Shown here piece by piece: positions 24,891 to 34,302 of a stretch of 64,000 nt of DNA. Both the position numbers and the translations under genes were made by a program. How positions within the stretch are numbered: the first letter of the stretch is position 1; the number at the start of each line of letters is the position of its first letter. The DNA comes from CAVQFD01 sp963724695 (GTDB taxonomy: Bacteria > Acidobacteriota > Vicinamibacteria > Vicinamibacterales > CAVVIG01). The stretch is from contig CAVRVW010000011.1 of NCBI GenBank assembly GCA_963724695.1, forward strand, positions 248,001 through 312,000. The letters run 5' to 3'. The notes beneath the pieces were generated by a model. That model saw only the letters and a list, made by a program, of their open reading frames with translations. It was not told where the DNA came from and made no database searches.

Positions 24891-26652
24891 ACCGTTCGTA
24901 TGTCGGTATGAACGCGATCGGCCGCTCGTCGGTAAACGTCTGGGCGAATAGATCCGTGCGCGCATAGCCGTCCATGTCCCGCCCGATGGGCAGGCCCAGA
25001 AAATAGAGCATCGTCGGCACGACATCGACGACCGACGCGCGGCGCAGGAGCCGGCCTTTCTGCACGCTCGCCCCGTACGCCATCAGGAAGCCGTCCGGGG
25101 CGGCCTCGTGGGTTCCGCTGACTTCGGGGTCGCCGATGGCCTGCTCGAGCAGCCGCTTGCCGAACCCGAGCGGCTCCATGCCGTAACCCGATACGACCAG
25201 CAGCAGGTCGTCGGGCCCGAGCGAGGCCATCGCGCGGCCGATCGCTTCGTCGATGAGCGCGTAGTGACGTTCGAGCACAGGGGCGAGCCGGCGGCGTTCG
25301 CTGTCGCCGACATCGCTGATGTCGCCGAAACGCGCCGGCATCGCGTACCGCAGGAAGTAGTGACCGACGGGATCCAGGCTCTCGTACCGCACCATCGTCA
25401 CCTGGGTGGGCCGGCTGTCCTGCAGCGCCCTGGCAATCCGGTCGTACGCGCGGTCGACCCGGCCCGGCTGCTGATGGCGCAGTTCCACGACGGATTGCAG
25501 CCCGGCCGGCACGATGTCGTTTGGCTCCAGCAACGACGCGTCGACGAGCGGCAGGGTGTCGGCTTCGAGCGACGGCGGATAGAGCATCACATGGCCCTCG
25601 CTGAGCGCCCCCGCGAACGTCGCCTCCGCGTAGGTGTCGCTGACGATGTAGCCGCGGACCGGGGAGGCCGGGTCGGTCAACGGCCAGTTGATCACACCGA
25701 CCGGCAAGCCTTCGGCGCTCACGACACTCCAGATCGTGCGCGCGCGCAGCGTCGCGGCGGTGTGGGGCTCGTCGGCGAGCAACCCGAACCGCACCAGGCG
25801 GCTGGCAAAGCAGAAATCGGGAAGGAGCCGGATGGGCTCGTCGCTGCCAGTCGGCCGGTAGATGTTGGCGGACCGCACGCCGTTCTTCTGCGGAAGCTTC
25901 CCGGTCGCGACCGCGGCCCAGACGGCCTGCGCCGACGTTGGATGCAGGGTCGCCAGGTGCATCACGGCGCCCGCATCCAGAATCCGGCCGAAGTTCGGGA
26001 GCCGGCCCTCGGCGGTCGCGTGCGTGACCAGGTCGAGCGATCCGCCGTCGATCGCGATGAGCACGACGCGCGCCTGCCGCTCCGGGTCCGGCACATCGAG
26101 CGTGGCATCGATACCGTGCGCCGCCAGGGGTTCGACAACGCCGCGTCCACGCAGGATCATGGGAATCACGACCGAGCCCGCAGCGATGACCACCAGGCAG
26201 ATCGCCGCCGTCACGCGCGGGCCCGACCGCACCTTGGGTCGCGACAGCGCGACGATCCCGAACAGCGCGGACGCGGCGGCGACGGCCACTCCCCCGCTCG
26301 TCATGGCGCGCGCGGTCTCCGGCTCGAGCACGAGCGCGAAGGTGTCGACGTTGGCCCACATCAGCGCCGCACCGGCAGCGGCAGCGAAGGCGCCGAGCCA
26401 CGACAGCGTGCGGACGCTCAGCCATCCCGGCGAAAAGCGCTCGCCCGAAAAGAGCGGCGCGAGCACGAGCAGGGCGTAGGCGATGACCGTGAGATGCAGC
26501 AGGTAGAAGGGCCCAATCGTCAGCGCCAGCGGCACGAGCCTGACCGGATGCAGCGGCAGCGTCGGATTGAGCTGCAGCACGACGAGGAGCACATAGCACG
26601 TGGCCAGCGCGCTGGCGACGATCGCGTTGCTCAGCATGCGAAGGTAACGCAC
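24889..26652 (-). CDS. Membrane-anchored alkaline phosphatase / type I phosphodiesterase family protein
   Basis: 587 residues, intact. About five N-terminal membrane helices (for example IVASALATCYVLLVVLQL, AICLVVIAAGSVVIPMIL) precede an AP-superfamily domain: VVLIAIDGGSLDLVTHATAE with the metal Asp, TSAQAVWAAVATGKLPQKNGV (Thr/Ser nucleophile region), RYESLDPVGHYF, and VVSGYGMEPLGFG near the end. This layout resembles nucleotide pyrophosphatase/phosphoglycerol-transferase-like proteins working on the outer face of the membrane. In many family members the motif in place of SGYG is SDHG, so metal binding may be altered. GTG start at 26652, seven bases from a -10 shared with pyrK. Confidence 0.82.
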   Translation of the reverse strand: MRYLRMLSNAIVASALATCYVLLVVLQLNPTLPLHPVRLVPLALTIGPFYLLHLTVIAYALLVLAPLFSGERFSPGWLSVRTLSWLGAFAAAAGAALMWANVDTFALVLEPETARAMTSGGVAVAAASALFGIVALSRPKVRSGPRVTAAICLVVIAAGSVVIPMILRGRGVVEPLAAHGIDATLDVPDPERQARVVLIAIDGGSLDLVTHATAEGRLPNFGRILDAGAVMHLATLHPTSAQAVWAAVATGKLPQKNGVRSANIYRPTGSDEPIRLLPDFCFASRLVRFGLLADEPHTAATLRARTIWSVVSAEGLPVGVINWPLTDPASPVRGYIVSDTYAEATFAGALSEGHVMLYPPSLEADTLPLVDASLLEPNDIVPAGLQSVVELRHQQPGRVDRAYDRIARALQDSRPTQVTMVRYESLDPVGHYFLRYAMPARFGDISDVGDSERRRLAPVLERHYALIDEAIGRAMASLGPDDLLLVVSGYGMEPLGFGKRLLEQAIGDPEVSGTHEAAPDGFLMAYGASVQKGRLLRRASVVDVVPTMLYFLGLPIGRDMDGYARTDLFAQTFTDERPIAFIPTYER

Positions 26653-26659
26653 GGGTCGC

Positions 26660-26667
26660 AGTATACT
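26660..26667. promoter_or_regulatory. Palindromic bidirectional -10 element
   Basis: The 12-base palindrome GCAGTATACTGC (26658-26669) contains TATACT on both strands: 26662-26667 on plus, 26665-26660 on minus. The plus ATG (26674) is 6 bases after its hexamer; the minus GTG (26652) is 7 bases after its own. Both divergent mRNAs would be leaderless. No -35 match is evident on either side. Confidence 0.6.
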
Positions 26668-26673
26668 GCCCGG

Positions 26674-27481
26674 ATGCCCGCCGACGTGTCAGCGGCCGTG
26701 ATCGCGAACACGCCGCTGTCGAGCGACTACAACGTGCTCGCGCTGGCGGCGCCGGAGATCGCGGCCGCGGCCGCGCCCGGTCAGTTCGTCATGGTCAAGG
26801 CGGCATCGGGCCACGACCCACTGCTCAGACGTCCCTTCTCCGTGTTCGAGGTCCTTCGCGATCGCGATGGACGCCCGACGGGCATCACGCTGCTCAACAA
26901 AGCCATCGGGCCGTCGACGCGGTTGCTGTCGTCGCGCGGCCTGGGGATCACATCGCGTGCCTCGGACCGCTCGGCCACGCGTGGGAACTGCCGGCGCCCG
27001 GCTCGCCTGCCTACATGGTGGCCGGGGGCGTCGGCCTCGCGGCGTTCGCGACGCTGGCCGAGTCGCTGACCGCAGCCCGCGTTCCGCGAGTGCTCTTCTA
27101 CGGGGCCCGCTCTGGCGCCGAGCTGTTCTACCTGGATTTCTTCAAGGCGCTCGGCGTCGAGCTGGTCCTGACGACCGAGGACGGCAGCGTCGGCGAGCGC
27201 GGACGCATCACGGCGCCGCTGGATCGACGGCTTGCGTCCGCATCTGGCCCCACGCCCGTCGTGTACGCGTGCGGGCCGGAGGGCATGATGGCCGCGACCT
27301 CCGGGTCGCCCGGCAATACCAGGCGCCGTGCTTCGTCTCGCTCGAGCGCATCATGGGCTGCGGCCTCGGCGGCTGTTACAGCTGCGTCGTGCCCGTGCGC
27401 GCGGACGATGGCCACGTGCACCACATGCGGTCCTGCCTGGCCGGGACCGGTCATGGCCGCCGAGAGGATTGTTGGGACTGA
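26674..27481 (+). CDS. pyrK: Dihydroorotate dehydrogenase electron transfer subunit, frameshifted
   Basis: Ferredoxin-reductase-like protein that passes electrons from PyrD FMN through FAD and a 2Fe-2S cluster to NAD. The FAD domain is seen in APGQFVMVKAASGHDPLLRR with PFSVFEV; the NAD domain in YMVAGGVGLAAFATLAESL, VVYACGPEGMMAA; the cluster in ERIMGCGLGGCYSCVVPV ... RSCLAGPV (four Cys). These parts lie in different frames, with breaks near 26970, 27300 and 27440 and probably one lost T before the stop. Repaired length is about 270 residues. It is leaderless from the bidirectional promoter and is followed by pyrD after a word repeat. Confidence 0.85.
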
Positions 27482-27530
27482 GGGACTAGGATCAGGGACT
27501 TAGGATTGAGGGACTCGGGGATGAGGGACT
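27476..27530. repeat. Word repeat GGGACT(TAGGATTGA) between pyrK and pyrD
   Basis: Six degenerate copies of a GAGGGACT/GGACTTAGGATT word fill the gap and reach the pyrD GTG. The same word family forms the repeat at 56078-56142. Confidence 0.65.
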
Positions 27531-28447
27531 GTGGATCTCGGAAGCGTCGAGATCGGATCGCTCAAGCTGAAGAACCCGCTCATCGCCGCGAGCGGCTGCT
27601 TCGGGTACGGCGTCGAGTACGCGGACATGGTCGACTTGTCCTCGCTCGGCGGCGTCGCCGTCAAGGGTCTTTTCCTCACCGAGCGCGAAGGCCACCCGGC
27701 GCCGCGCATTGTCGAAACACCCGCCGGGATGCTGAACGCCATCGGCCTGCAGGGCATCGGGGTCCACCGGTTCGTGCGGGAGAAGCTGCCCGAGCTTCGT
27801 GCGCGGCAGGCGACGGTCATCGTGAACGTGTGCGGCACGACGCTCGACGAGTACGTGGAGGTTTCACGGGTGCTGTCGGACGCCGAGGGCGTGGCCGCCA
27901 TCGAGCTGAACATCTCGTGCCCGAACATCAAGGAAGGCGGCATCCAGTTCGGGTGCAGCCTCGACCGGCACCTACGATGTCGTCACGCCGTGCGCAAGGC
28001 GACGCGCCTCCCGCTCATCCCGAAGCTGACGCCGAACGTCACCGACGTCGCCTCGTTCGCCGCGCGGCGGCCGACGCCGGCGCCGACGCGGTGTCGCTCG
28101 TCAACACCTTCCTCGCCATGGTGATCGACGTCGAAACGCGGCGGCCGAAGATCTCGAACGGCGTCGGAGGCCTGAGCGGGCCGGCGATCCGCCCGATTGC
28201 CGTGCGCATGGTGCACGAGTGCCGCGAAGCGGTCACGATTCCGATCGTCGGGATGGGCGGCATCGCTGACGCACGCGACGCGCTCGAGTTCATCATTGCG
28301 GGAGCCACGGCCGTCCAGGTCGGCACGGCCAACTTCGTCGATCCCCTGATCTGGCCGAAGCTCGCTCGACGGCCTGCAGGACTACCTGCGCCGCCACCAG
28401 ATCGCGCGCGTCGCGGATCTGGTCGGCACCCTCGACACCCACCATGA
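27531..28447 (+). CDS. pyrD: Dihydroorotate dehydrogenase (class 1B), frameshifted
   Basis: Catalytic FMN subunit that oxidises dihydroorotate to orotate. Motifs: NPLIAASGCFGYGVEYADM, RIVETPAGMLNAIGLQGIGV, ELNISCPNIKEGGIQFG (the catalytic Cys/Ser loop holds Cys), LIPKLTPNVTD, SLVNTFLAMVIDV, NGVGGLSGPAIRPIAVRMV and IVGMGGIADARDALEFI. It is split over frames with breaks near 27965, 28065 and 28365. The presence of pyrK marks it as class 1B, using NAD. GTG start follows a word repeat. The end overlaps the pyrF start in an ATGA context at 28444-28447. Confidence 0.88.
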
Positions 28448-29162
28448 ACCGAACTGCTCGTTGCTCTTGACGTCGATACGCCGGACGAGGCCAGGCGCCT
28501 CGCCGACGGACTGCGCGGGTCGGTCGGGGGGTTCAAGATCGGCAGCCGCCTCTTCACCAGCCACGGTCCGTCGTTCGTGGAGGAACTGGTGGCCCGTGGC
28601 GACCAGGTCTTCCTCGATCTGAAGTTTCACGACATCCCGAACACCGTCGCCGGGGCGGTCGCGGCCGCAACCCGCATGGGGGTGTGGATGGTCAACGTGC
28701 ACGCCTCGGGCGGCCTGGACATGCTGCGGCGCGGCTCGCGAGGCCGCCGACGATGCGGCGGTCACGATGTCGATGGCGCCGCCCCTGGTCATCGCCGTCA
28801 CCGTGCTGACCAGCCTCGACGAGACCGCGATCGGCCGCGTCGGTGTCAGCGGTCCGGTGGGCGACCACGTGGCGCGCCTGGCCGCGCTCACGCAGGAAGC
28901 GGGGCTCGACGGCGTCGTGGCGTCACCGCAGGAGATCGCGATCATCAGGCAGCACTGCGACCCGCGATTCGCGATCGTCACGCCGGGCATTCGCGGGGTC
29001 GAGGACCAGAAAGGGGACCAGCGCCGGACCATGAGCGCTCCCGACGCACTGGCCGCAGGGGCCAGCTATCTCGTGGTCGGCCGGCCCATCATCGAGGCGT
29101 CCGACCCCCGGGCGGCGGCCGAACGCATCGCGAGGTCCTGCCGACCCCCGCTTCCATCGTGA
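28444..29162 (+). CDS. pyrF: Orotidine-5'-phosphate decarboxylase, frameshifted
   Basis: Readable segments: LLVALDVDTPDEARRLADGL, VGGFKIGSRLFTSHGP, then the catalytic DLKFHDIPNTVAGAV (Asp-Lys-His-Asp array), VNVHASGGLDML, and VTPGIRGVEDQKGDQRRTM with ASYLVVGRPI. Frame breaks occur close to the start (about 28455) and near 28735. It performs the last step of UMP synthesis. The stop TGA at 29160 overlaps the GTG start of the thioredoxin-fold gene. Its order pyrK-pyrD-pyrF gives a compact pyrimidine block separate from pyrRBC. Confidence 0.88.
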
Positions 29163-29407
29163 TCAACCTGACGCTCTACTCGCGGCCGGGCTGCCATCTC
29201 TGTGACGAGATGAAGGCCGTCGTCGCCCGCGTGGCCAGCGCGATGCCCCTGTCGCTGCAGGAAATCGACATCTCGACGGATCCGGCGCTCGAGTCCCGGT
29301 ACGGCCTGGAGATTCCTGTCCTGCTCGTCGAAGGAAGAAGAGCCGCGAAGCACCGCGTGACCGAGGCGGAGCTCACGCGGATGCTAAAAGCGCGAGAGGT
29401 CGGGTAG
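29159..29407 (+). CDS. Glutaredoxin-like (DUF836) thioredoxin-fold protein
   Basis: 82 residues. LTLYSRPGCHLCDEMKAVV places a CxxC active site (CHLC) at the start of the first helix, and YGLEIPVLLVEGRRAAKHRV provides the cis-Pro loop. Small glutaredoxin-like proteins of this family are probable thiol-disulfide reductants in the cytoplasm. The GTG start overlaps the pyrF stop, so it is translationally coupled to the pyrimidine genes although no metabolic link is obvious. Confidence 0.82.
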   Translation: MINLTLYSRPGCHLCDEMKAVVARVASAMPLSLQEIDISTDPALESRYGLEIPVLLVEGRRAAKHRVTEAELTRMLKAREVG

Positions 29408-29478
29408 GTCGGGAGGGTCGGGAGGGTCTGGTAGGTCGGGAGGGCCTACCCGACCCACCCGACCCACCCGACCCAGTT
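29398..29478. terminator. G-rich word repeat forming a long hairpin
   Basis: Variants of GGTCGGGAGG on the left (five copies) are mirrored by CCTACCCGACCCACCCGACC on the right, producing an imperfect stem of about 30 bp. It lies exactly between the convergent glutaredoxin-like gene and pal, and is probably a bidirectional terminator. The G-runs (GGG repeated at about 6-base intervals) could alternatively form a quadruplex. Confidence 0.55.
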
Positions 29479-29480
29479 AG

Positions 29481-30056
29481 CTATTTCGCCGTGATCAGGA
29501 AGTGTCCCCGCCGGTTCTGCTGCCAGCAGGAGTCTGACTCCTCTGAGCAGAACGGCTGTTCCTTGCCTTTGCTGACGACGGTGATGCGGTTGGCGGGCAC
29601 GCCGACGCTCACCAGGTACGCCTTCACCGCTTCGGCGCGGCGCGTGCCGAGCGCGAGGTTGTACTCGGAGCTGCCCCGGGCGTCGCAATGGCCTTCGATG
29701 GTCACCTGCGTGCTCGTCCAGCGCTTCATCCAGTCGGCATTCGCGGTCAGCGCGCCGCGGGCATCGTCTCGCACGACCGACTGATCGAGATCGAAGAAGA
29801 CGTCGCCGAGCGGCTTCTCAGCATTCAACTGCTCCAGCGTCTTCTTCGCGAAGAGCTGATCTTCAGTGACCGGCGCAGGCGCGGCCGCGGGCGCAGGCGC
29901 CGGCGGCGGTGGTGGCGGCGGCGGTGGCGGCGCGGGCGCGGCGGGCGGCGGTGGCGGCGGCGGCGTCTGCGGTGGCACTTCCTTGCCGCACGCCGCGGCC
30001 ACCATGAGCATCGCGCTCAGCGCTACGAGTGAGGCGACGTGTCGGACTGGGATCAT
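29481..30056 (-). CDS. pal: Peptidoglycan-associated lipoprotein
   Basis: 191 residues. Lipobox MVAAAC places the lipidated Cys at 23. A Pro/Ala-only spacer (about residues 28-62) links it to an OmpA-like domain: DVFFDLDQSVVRDDAR, TIEGHCDARGSSEYNLALG and RRAEAVKAYLVSVGV, the peptidoglycan-binding signature. Pal tethers the outer membrane to peptidoglycan with the Tol system; no tol genes are in the window. ATG 30056 has GAGGAGGG nearby. A C-terminal segment with two Cys (PFCSEESDSCWQQNRRGHF) is usual for Pal of this group. Confidence 0.9.
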   Translation of the reverse strand: MIPVRHVASLVALSAMLMVAAACGKEVPPQTPPPPPPPAAPAPPPPPPPPPPAPAPAAAPAPVTEDQLFAKKTLEQLNAEKPLGDVFFDLDQSVVRDDARGALTANADWMKRWTSTQVTIEGHCDARGSSEYNLALGTRRAEAVKAYLVSVGVPANRITVVSKGKEQPFCSEESDSCWQQNRRGHFLITAK

Positions 30057-30119
30057 CGAGTCCCTCCTCAGAGGACACCGCAGCTCGATGGAGTTGCGGC
30101 GTCGATTGACGACAGTACA

Positions 30120-30893
30120 ATGTGGCGCGTGGATCGTCTGCTGCGCGAGACCGCTCGTGCCGAACGCCGGCACTTCTGGTATCGCGGATTCCGGTACTTC
30201 GTCACGCCGCTGCTCCACCAGGCGACGGCCGGACGACCAACCGCGACCTTGCTCGACTGCGGGTGCGGCACGGGCAACAACCTCGAGCTCCTCTCGCGCT
30301 TCGGACGCGCCTACGGCTTCGATCTGACCGCGGTCGGCCTGCGCATCGGACGCGAGGCGGGCCGAACCCGCCTGGCGCTCGCCAGCGTGACCGACGTTCC
30401 CTTTCCGTCGAACGCGTTCGACGTCGTGACCTCGTTCGACGTGCTCTACGCCCTGCACGAGCCGCAGGAGCGCGCCGCGGTGGCAGAAATGTACCGCGTC
30501 ACACGCCCCGGCGGCTACGTCATTGTGAACGTGGCCGCCATGAACATCCTGCGCGGGGACCATTCCATCCTCGGCGGCGAGGTCCAGCGCTACAGCCGAT
30601 CGCGGCTCGCCGACGTTCTCCGACGCGCCGGCTTCATCGTCGAACGCATCACGTACACCAACGCCGCGCTGTTCCTGCCCATCCTTGTCGTGCGAGCGCT
30701 TCAGCGCTGGCGCGGGCTCAAGCCGGCTGGCGAGTCGGTGGGCGACTTCCACGTGCCGCCCGCGGCCCTCAACAGCGCACTCGCCGGCGTCCTGCGCGTC
30801 GAAAGCTGGTGGTTGCGCGTCATCGACAATCCGTTCGGCAGCTCACTCCTCTGCCTCGCTAGGAAGCCGCTCGCAGCGTCAGCTGCGAAATGA
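30120..30893 (+). CDS. Class I SAM-dependent methyltransferase
   Basis: 257 residues. Motif I is TLLDCGCGTGNNLELLSRFG, motif II LALASVTDVPFPSNAFDVV, and the post-motif MYRVTRPGGYVIVNVAAMNI is typical of methyltransferase 11/ubiE-like enzymes. An N-terminal RHFWYRGFRYFVTPLL segment occurs in lipid- or glycan-linked members encoded beside polyprenyl-sugar enzymes. Substrate unknown. Start at 30120 is preferred because the upstream in-frame ATG at 30039 overlaps the divergent pal gene. The 3' end overlaps the converging membrane protein gene by 35 bases. Confidence 0.82.
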   Translation: MWRVDRLLRETARAERRHFWYRGFRYFVTPLLHQATAGRPTATLLDCGCGTGNNLELLSRFGRAYGFDLTAVGLRIGREAGRTRLALASVTDVPFPSNAFDVVTSFDVLYALHEPQERAAVAEMYRVTRPGGYVIVNVAAMNILRGDHSILGGEVQRYSRSRLADVLRRAGFIVERITYTNAALFLPILVVRALQRWRGLKPAGESVGDFHVPPAALNSALAGVLRVESWWLRVIDNPFGSSLLCLARKPLAASAAK

Positions 30894-33087
30894 GCAGCCC
30901 CAACCGCCGCCGATCGCCGGATCCAGCCTGAATCTCCGCTGGCACGTGCGTCTCGTTGGTCTCGATCGTGATTCGGTTCTCTCCGGCCACGAACAGTGCA
31001 GCCGGAATGGCCACCGAGCTCGAAAAGTACCGCCCCACGGGCTCGTCCACCACCACGCGATCGCCGACTTTGACGATGAGCCGCGGGCCGCTCGCGGAAG
31101 GATCGGCCTCGCCCCGCAGCGTCAACACGGCCGCCTGCCCTCCCGATCGAACGCGAAGGACGGCCCGCTCGCTCGTCCAGCGCCAGCGGCGTCCGGTCGC
31201 CTGGTTGTACTCAGCTTCATACCACCCTTCCCCGAAGCCGTACAAGAGGGAACCGACTGGCTCGTGGTCGAACTGCTCGATGGCCACTTGATCGCTGTCT
31301 GAGCGGACGGTCAGCCGCGCATAGTCGCCATCTCCGGAAAGCGCGCCAGGCGCCAGATCAATCAGCTCAAGGAAGAAGCCTGCGGAGACCACCAGTTCCT
31401 GTATCGGTCGATCGTCGATAGCGATGAGGACTTTCGCTGATTCAGCGCCTCTGAGCTTGCGTCCGCCAATCAGGACCGTCGACGGTGAGCTGGTCCGACG
31501 CAGCCAGCCTTCGATGGGCTGCCGGCCCGGTCCGCGCCCATCCTCGCCGGCGACACCGGCCGTTTCCGGGGTCAGTGCCCACCCCTCGCCCAGGTACCAC
31601 CCGGGCGGCGGAATCACGTACCAATCCATCTCGTTCGGTCTCGCCCCGCCCACCAGGGGCGCCAGTCCGCTCGGCCACCGATACTCCCTCGGAGGCGCCA
31701 CGTCTGATCAGCGCCAGATCGCTGCGGAGGGGGTCCGCGACGAACCAGACCGGCCGGCGTCCGCCGCCGTTCCAGTACTTGACCGCTTCGAGCCACTCTC
31801 GCTTCGGCGGCGAGGGCAGGCGCCCCTCGAGCGGGGGCCCGCCCGGCGCGACCCACGCGAGGGGCCGGCGAAAGTCGAACGCCGCGCGGCGGTGCATTGC
31901 CAGCACAGGGGCCGTCGCGGAATCCCCCGAGGCCGCCGCACCAGTCATGTCGGCGAGCAGCCGGAAGGCCGGCGCGGGCGCCGCCGCATAGCCCGAAGTG
32001 CCGCCTGGCCTCCCACGAGGAGCGGAGTCGTGAGCACGACTATCGACGCGACGCGCAGCCTGTCGGCACGAAAGATCCCCTGGCGCGGTCCCGGGATCCC
32101 CCACAGCCCGACAACGGCGAGATAGGCGACGGGGACGACAAGAGGCAGGGCGTACCTCGTGGTGGCGGTTTCCTGAAAGAGCAGGTGAAACACGAGGTAC
32201 GGGGCAAAGAGCGCCGTCAGGGTCAGCAACCCGGCGCGGTGCTGCCGAAGCAGCACCACGAGGCCGAAGCCGCCGAGCAGGAACACGGCGGCGGCCGTGG
32301 CGGGGAACGGCCAGGGAGTCAGGAACGTCGCCAGGAGCGCCGCGACGAGCTGCCGCGGCGTCGGCGTGGTCCAGAGCATCACCACACCTGTGAAGTCCTC
32401 CGAACCCTGGTTGGCGAGCGTCCGCAGGTATTCCACGGGTCCACCGCTCGCGAGCACGAGGGGCAGGAACCACGCGAGCGCCCCGCCGGCGTAGGCGGCA
32501 GCGGCCACAGCCGCACGTCTCCACCGGCCCGATCCTGGCAGGCGCGCAACGGCAAGCACCAGCACCGGCAGCGTGAGCCACACCACCTGCGACCGCACGC
32601 CGGCGGCCAGACCGGCCAGGGCGGCGGCCACGAATAGCGCGCGATCACCGCGTGCCGAGAGCACGAGCGCCTGCACGCCGAGGGCCGCGGCCAGGCCTGG
32701 CATGTCGCTCAGCGGCCGCGAAGCGGTCACCCAGTAGAGCGGTGTGCTCGCAGCCAGCAGCGTGGCTGCCACCGCCGCCGTCATTCGTCCATCCATTGCC
32801 GTCATCATCGCAGCCATGGCGATCACGGCCAGCGCGCCGCAGATCACGCTCAGGATCGCGAGGCTGAGCAGCTCAGATCCGACGACCCCATGCAGCAGCT
32901 TGGCCGCCACCATGAACACCGGATAACCGGGCGGGTGCGGTTGATGGCGTGCGACGTCGAAGTCGCGAATGCCGAGGGCGAAGTTGATCGAGTCCAGATC
33001 TTCGAGCGACGGGGGGAGGAACGGCAGATGAAGCGCGAGAAACGCGAGGGCGATCGCGCCGGCGGCGGTACGAAGGGCGTGTGTCAC
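30859..33087 (-). CDS. GT-C type membrane glycosyltransferase-like protein with C-terminal beta domain, frameshifted
   Basis: Starts at ATG 33087. The N-terminus has a helix followed by EDLDSINFALGIRDFD and RHQPHPPGYPVFMVAA, the first lumenal loop with acidic residues and HPPGYP typical of GT-C/PMT-like enzymes that use polyprenyl-phosphate sugars. About ten membrane helices follow. Two frame breaks (near 31990 and 31695) connect to a soluble C-terminal region with AMDRWY-like WLEAVKYWNGGGRRPVWFV and a beta-rich end (LLYGFGEGWYEAEYNQATG). Repaired length is about 740 residues. Sugar donor and acceptor unknown. It overlaps the larE stop by 4 bases, so the pair is probably coupled. Confidence 0.7.
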
Positions 33088-33893
33088 GCTGGCCGAAGAA
33101 GCAGCCCTTCATTCAGGCTTCCCGTGCGGTAGCCCTTGGGGTCGATGGTCACGCGGCGGTAGCCGATGGCCTGGAGCTCGCGGCCGATCGCCAGGCCGAC
33201 ATCGGCGGAGAGTGCCAGCGGCAGCTCATCGACCCCGACCTCCACTCGCGCCAGATCGTCGTGGTGCCGCACCCGGCACACGCGAAAGCCAAGCGCCCGC
33301 AGCGCCTGCTCTGCTCGCTCGATCATGCGCAGCTTCTCGTCGGACACATCCGAATGATACGGAATCCGCGACGACAGACAGGCCGAGGCCGGCTCGTCCC
33401 ACGTCGGCAGCCCCGCACGCCTCGAGAGCTCGCGAATCTCGTCCTTGCCAAGGTCCGCCTCGTCGAGGGGGCTCCGCACGCCGAGCTCCCGTGCCGCCTG
33501 GCGCCCGGGCCGGTAATCGACGCGATCGTCAGCATTGCTCCCGTCGACAACGATGGCCCCGCGCGCGGCCGCGATTGGCGCCAGACGGGTGTAGAGCTCG
33601 TGCTTGCAGTAGTAGCAGCGATTGGGAGGGTTGGCCCGGTACTCGGGACGGTCGAGCTCGAGTGTGCGGATGATCTCGTGCTGCAGCCCGAATCGCGCGG
33701 CAACCTGCAGGGCCATGTGGCGGTGTCGCTCGGGATAGCTGGGGCTGTCGGCCGTGACGGCCAGCGCGCGCCGGCCGAGTGTGTCGTGAGCGATCCAGGC
33801 GAGGAACGCGCTGTCGACGCCGCCGCTGTAGGCGACGACGACCGCGCCCAGTGCGGAGAGTTGCTCCCGCAGGGCGCGTTCCTTATCGATCAT
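33084..33893 (-). CDS. larE: ATP-dependent sacrificial sulfur transferase LarE family
   Basis: 269 residues. PP-loop SGGVDS at 23-28; RCYYCKHELYTRL (Cys93, Cys96) and ASACLSSRIPY with Cys172, the residue corresponding to the sacrificial Cys of LarE. The C-terminal RVRHHDDLARVEVGVDELP domain is characteristic. LarE supplies sulfur for the nickel-pincer cofactor of lactate racemase. No larA, larB or larC is in this window, and the extra CxxC hints at the cluster-containing variants of the family. It starts on the stop of the upstream zinc-ribbon protein in an ATGA overlap. Confidence 0.88.
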   Translation of the reverse strand: MIDKERALREQLSALGAVVVAYSGGVDSAFLAWIAHDTLGRRALAVTADSPSYPERHRHMALQVAARFGLQHEIIRTLELDRPEYRANPPNRCYYCKHELYTRLAPIAAARGAIVVDGSNADDRVDYRPGRQAARELGVRSPLDEADLGKDEIRELSRRAGLPTWDEPASACLSSRIPYHSDVSDEKLRMIERAEQALRALGFRVCRVRHHDDLARVEVGVDELPLALSADVGLAIGRELQAIGYRRVTIDPKGYRTGSLNEGLLLRPA

Positions 33894-34132
33894 TCGTCGA
33901 CATCCCCGGCGTCGTCGTCTTCTTCTTCTTCGTCCTCGTCGTCCTCGCCCTCGTCGTCATCTTCGACTTCGTCGTCGTCCTCTTCGTCCTCGTCGGCGAG
34001 CTCGAGCTCGAGTGGGGACAGAGCGGTCACTTCGAGGTTGGAGCCGCACTCAGGGCAGCTCAGTTCGTCACCCTTGTCAACATCGAACTCGTCGACTTCG
34101 ATTTCGGCGTCGCATTCGGGGCAGGTAGCCAT
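33890..34132 (-). CDS. LysW-like zinc-ribbon protein with hyperacidic tail
   Basis: 80 residues. The N-terminal ribbon MATCPECDAEIEVDEFDVDK with SCPECGSNLEV resembles the zinc-ribbon half of LysW, the amino-group carrier protein of lysine/ornithine synthesis. The last 35 residues are almost only Asp and Glu, with no EDWGE end that LysW uses for substrate attachment; the protein ends DVDE. ATG 34132 is chosen over an upstream in-frame ATG because the family begins directly with the ribbon. It overlaps larE by 4 bases. Confidence 0.72.
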   Translation of the reverse strand: MATCPECDAEIEVDEFDVDKGDELSCPECGSNLEVTALSPLELELADEDEEDDDEVEDDDEGEDDEDEEEEDDDAGDVDE

Positions 34133-34302
34133 ACGCGTCCTCAGCGAGTCGGTGCCAGCGATCAGGTTTGGCAATTGGGTCGATGCCGTGCCAGAATCCC
34201 GACCGGCAGGCGCTCACGATAAGGGTCGAATTATAGCGAGAACCTGCGCAAATCTGCAACGCGGCCTAGGGGCATGCGTGGTGCGTTCCGATACATGCTG
34301 TG

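Noticed and set aside
27531..29162. Programmed frameshifting in pyrD and pyrF
   Set aside because: Breaks are at different places with no slippery heptamer or downstream structure and occur all over the window; sequence error is more likely.
29881..29975. GGCGGTGGTGG-type repeat as a regulatory repeat
   Set aside because: It encodes the Pro/Ala linker of Pal on the other strand, a normal feature of this lipoprotein.
33895..34020. GTCGTCTTCTTCTTC tract as a simple-sequence repeat locus
   Set aside because: It is the coding sequence of the polyacidic tail of the LysW-like protein read on the minus strand.
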